Assembly (NCBI GenBank): GCA_028873535.1
Contig: JAGWIJ010000013.1
Location: forward strand, 1 to 42,528
Origin: Pseudomonadota bacterium
GTDB taxonomy: Bacteria; Pseudomonadota; Gammaproteobacteria; Burkholderiales; Ferrovaceae
Direction of reading: 5' to 3'
Length of the DNA stretch: 42,528 nucleotides
Shown here: in pieces, positions 42,491 through 42,528 of the stretch
How the letters are laid out: every line of letters starts with the position of its first letter
How positions within the stretch are numbered: the stretch's first letter is position 1
Notes under the pieces: model-generated
The model's input: the letters and a program-made list of their open reading frames with translations, nothing else
Told to the model about the DNA's origin: nothing
The model's database searches: none
Translations under genes and position numbers: made by a program

Positions 42491-42528
42491 GGACGCAGGC
42501 GGCGCTGCTCAGGCCCCCAGGAACAGCC

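Noticed and set aside
42509-42528. Possible end of a minus-strand gene (reads LFLGA then stop)
   Set aside because: Only about five codons are visible at the window edge, too few to support a gene; it may be the tail of a convergent neighbour.

Overview
The window is dense, GC-rich (roughly two-thirds G+C) bacterial chromosome. Two blocks suggest a betaproteobacterium, probably near the Rhodocyclales/Nitrosomonadales: murJ divergent from rpsT, and ribF-ileS-lspA-ispH, together with argD-argF, argG and yajQ nearby. That placement is inferred from gene order and protein style, not from a search. I see no insertion sequence, prophage, CRISPR array or integrase.

Layout. 1-1438: two minus-strand conserved hypotheticals that look like variants of one domain; the second carries membrane helices and runs off the window. 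1522-3695: yraN (with a polyproline N-terminus from a hexanucleotide repeat), then rsmI and a glutathione S-transferase-like gene. 3724-5529: yajQ and argG. 5622-7738: a divergent EamA exporter and LysR regulator. 7726-9857: argD-argF, with argF starting at TTG. 10068-11900: a secreted DUF885 protein. 12028-13958: rpsT and murJ. 14033-15916: a CysB-type regulator divergent from a TSUP permease. 15996-21244: ribF-ileS-lspA-ispH, followed by a Fur-family regulator and tRNA-Thr(CGT). 21888-24020: a sparse stretch with a possible small gene, a nitronate monooxygenase gene and FNR-like boxes. 24021-26946: a chemoreceptor with a C-terminal sensor-like domain and an unrecognised two-helix membrane protein.

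26933-38160 is the most distinctive region: a malonate-use locus. One minus-strand transcription unit encodes a TRAP transporter (dctP-dctQ-dctM) followed by mdcA, mdcC, an mdcD-mdcE fusion, an mdcG-mdcB fusion and mdcH. Nearly every junction is a 4-base start/stop overlap or a gap of a few bases. A small unknown gene and a second TSUP permease follow. A divergent GntR/FCD regulator (mdcY-like) faces dctP across a region with three similar TTGTAT-type boxes, spaced 21 and 43 bp centre to centre. In the expected scheme malonate enters by the TRAP system. MdcB and MdcG make and attach the phosphoribosyl-dephospho-CoA group on MdcC, and MdcH primes it. MdcA loads malonate, MdcD/E decarboxylate it, and the regulator gates the unit.

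38170-42490: a DUF1800-DUF1501 pair of exported proteins and a divergent succinate-semialdehyde-type aldehyde dehydrogenase. Most genes are ordinary core metabolism. The points of interest are the compacted malonate operon and its operators, the paired hypotheticals at the left edge, an Asn-to-Thr change in a conserved LspA motif, and several structured non-coding elements.
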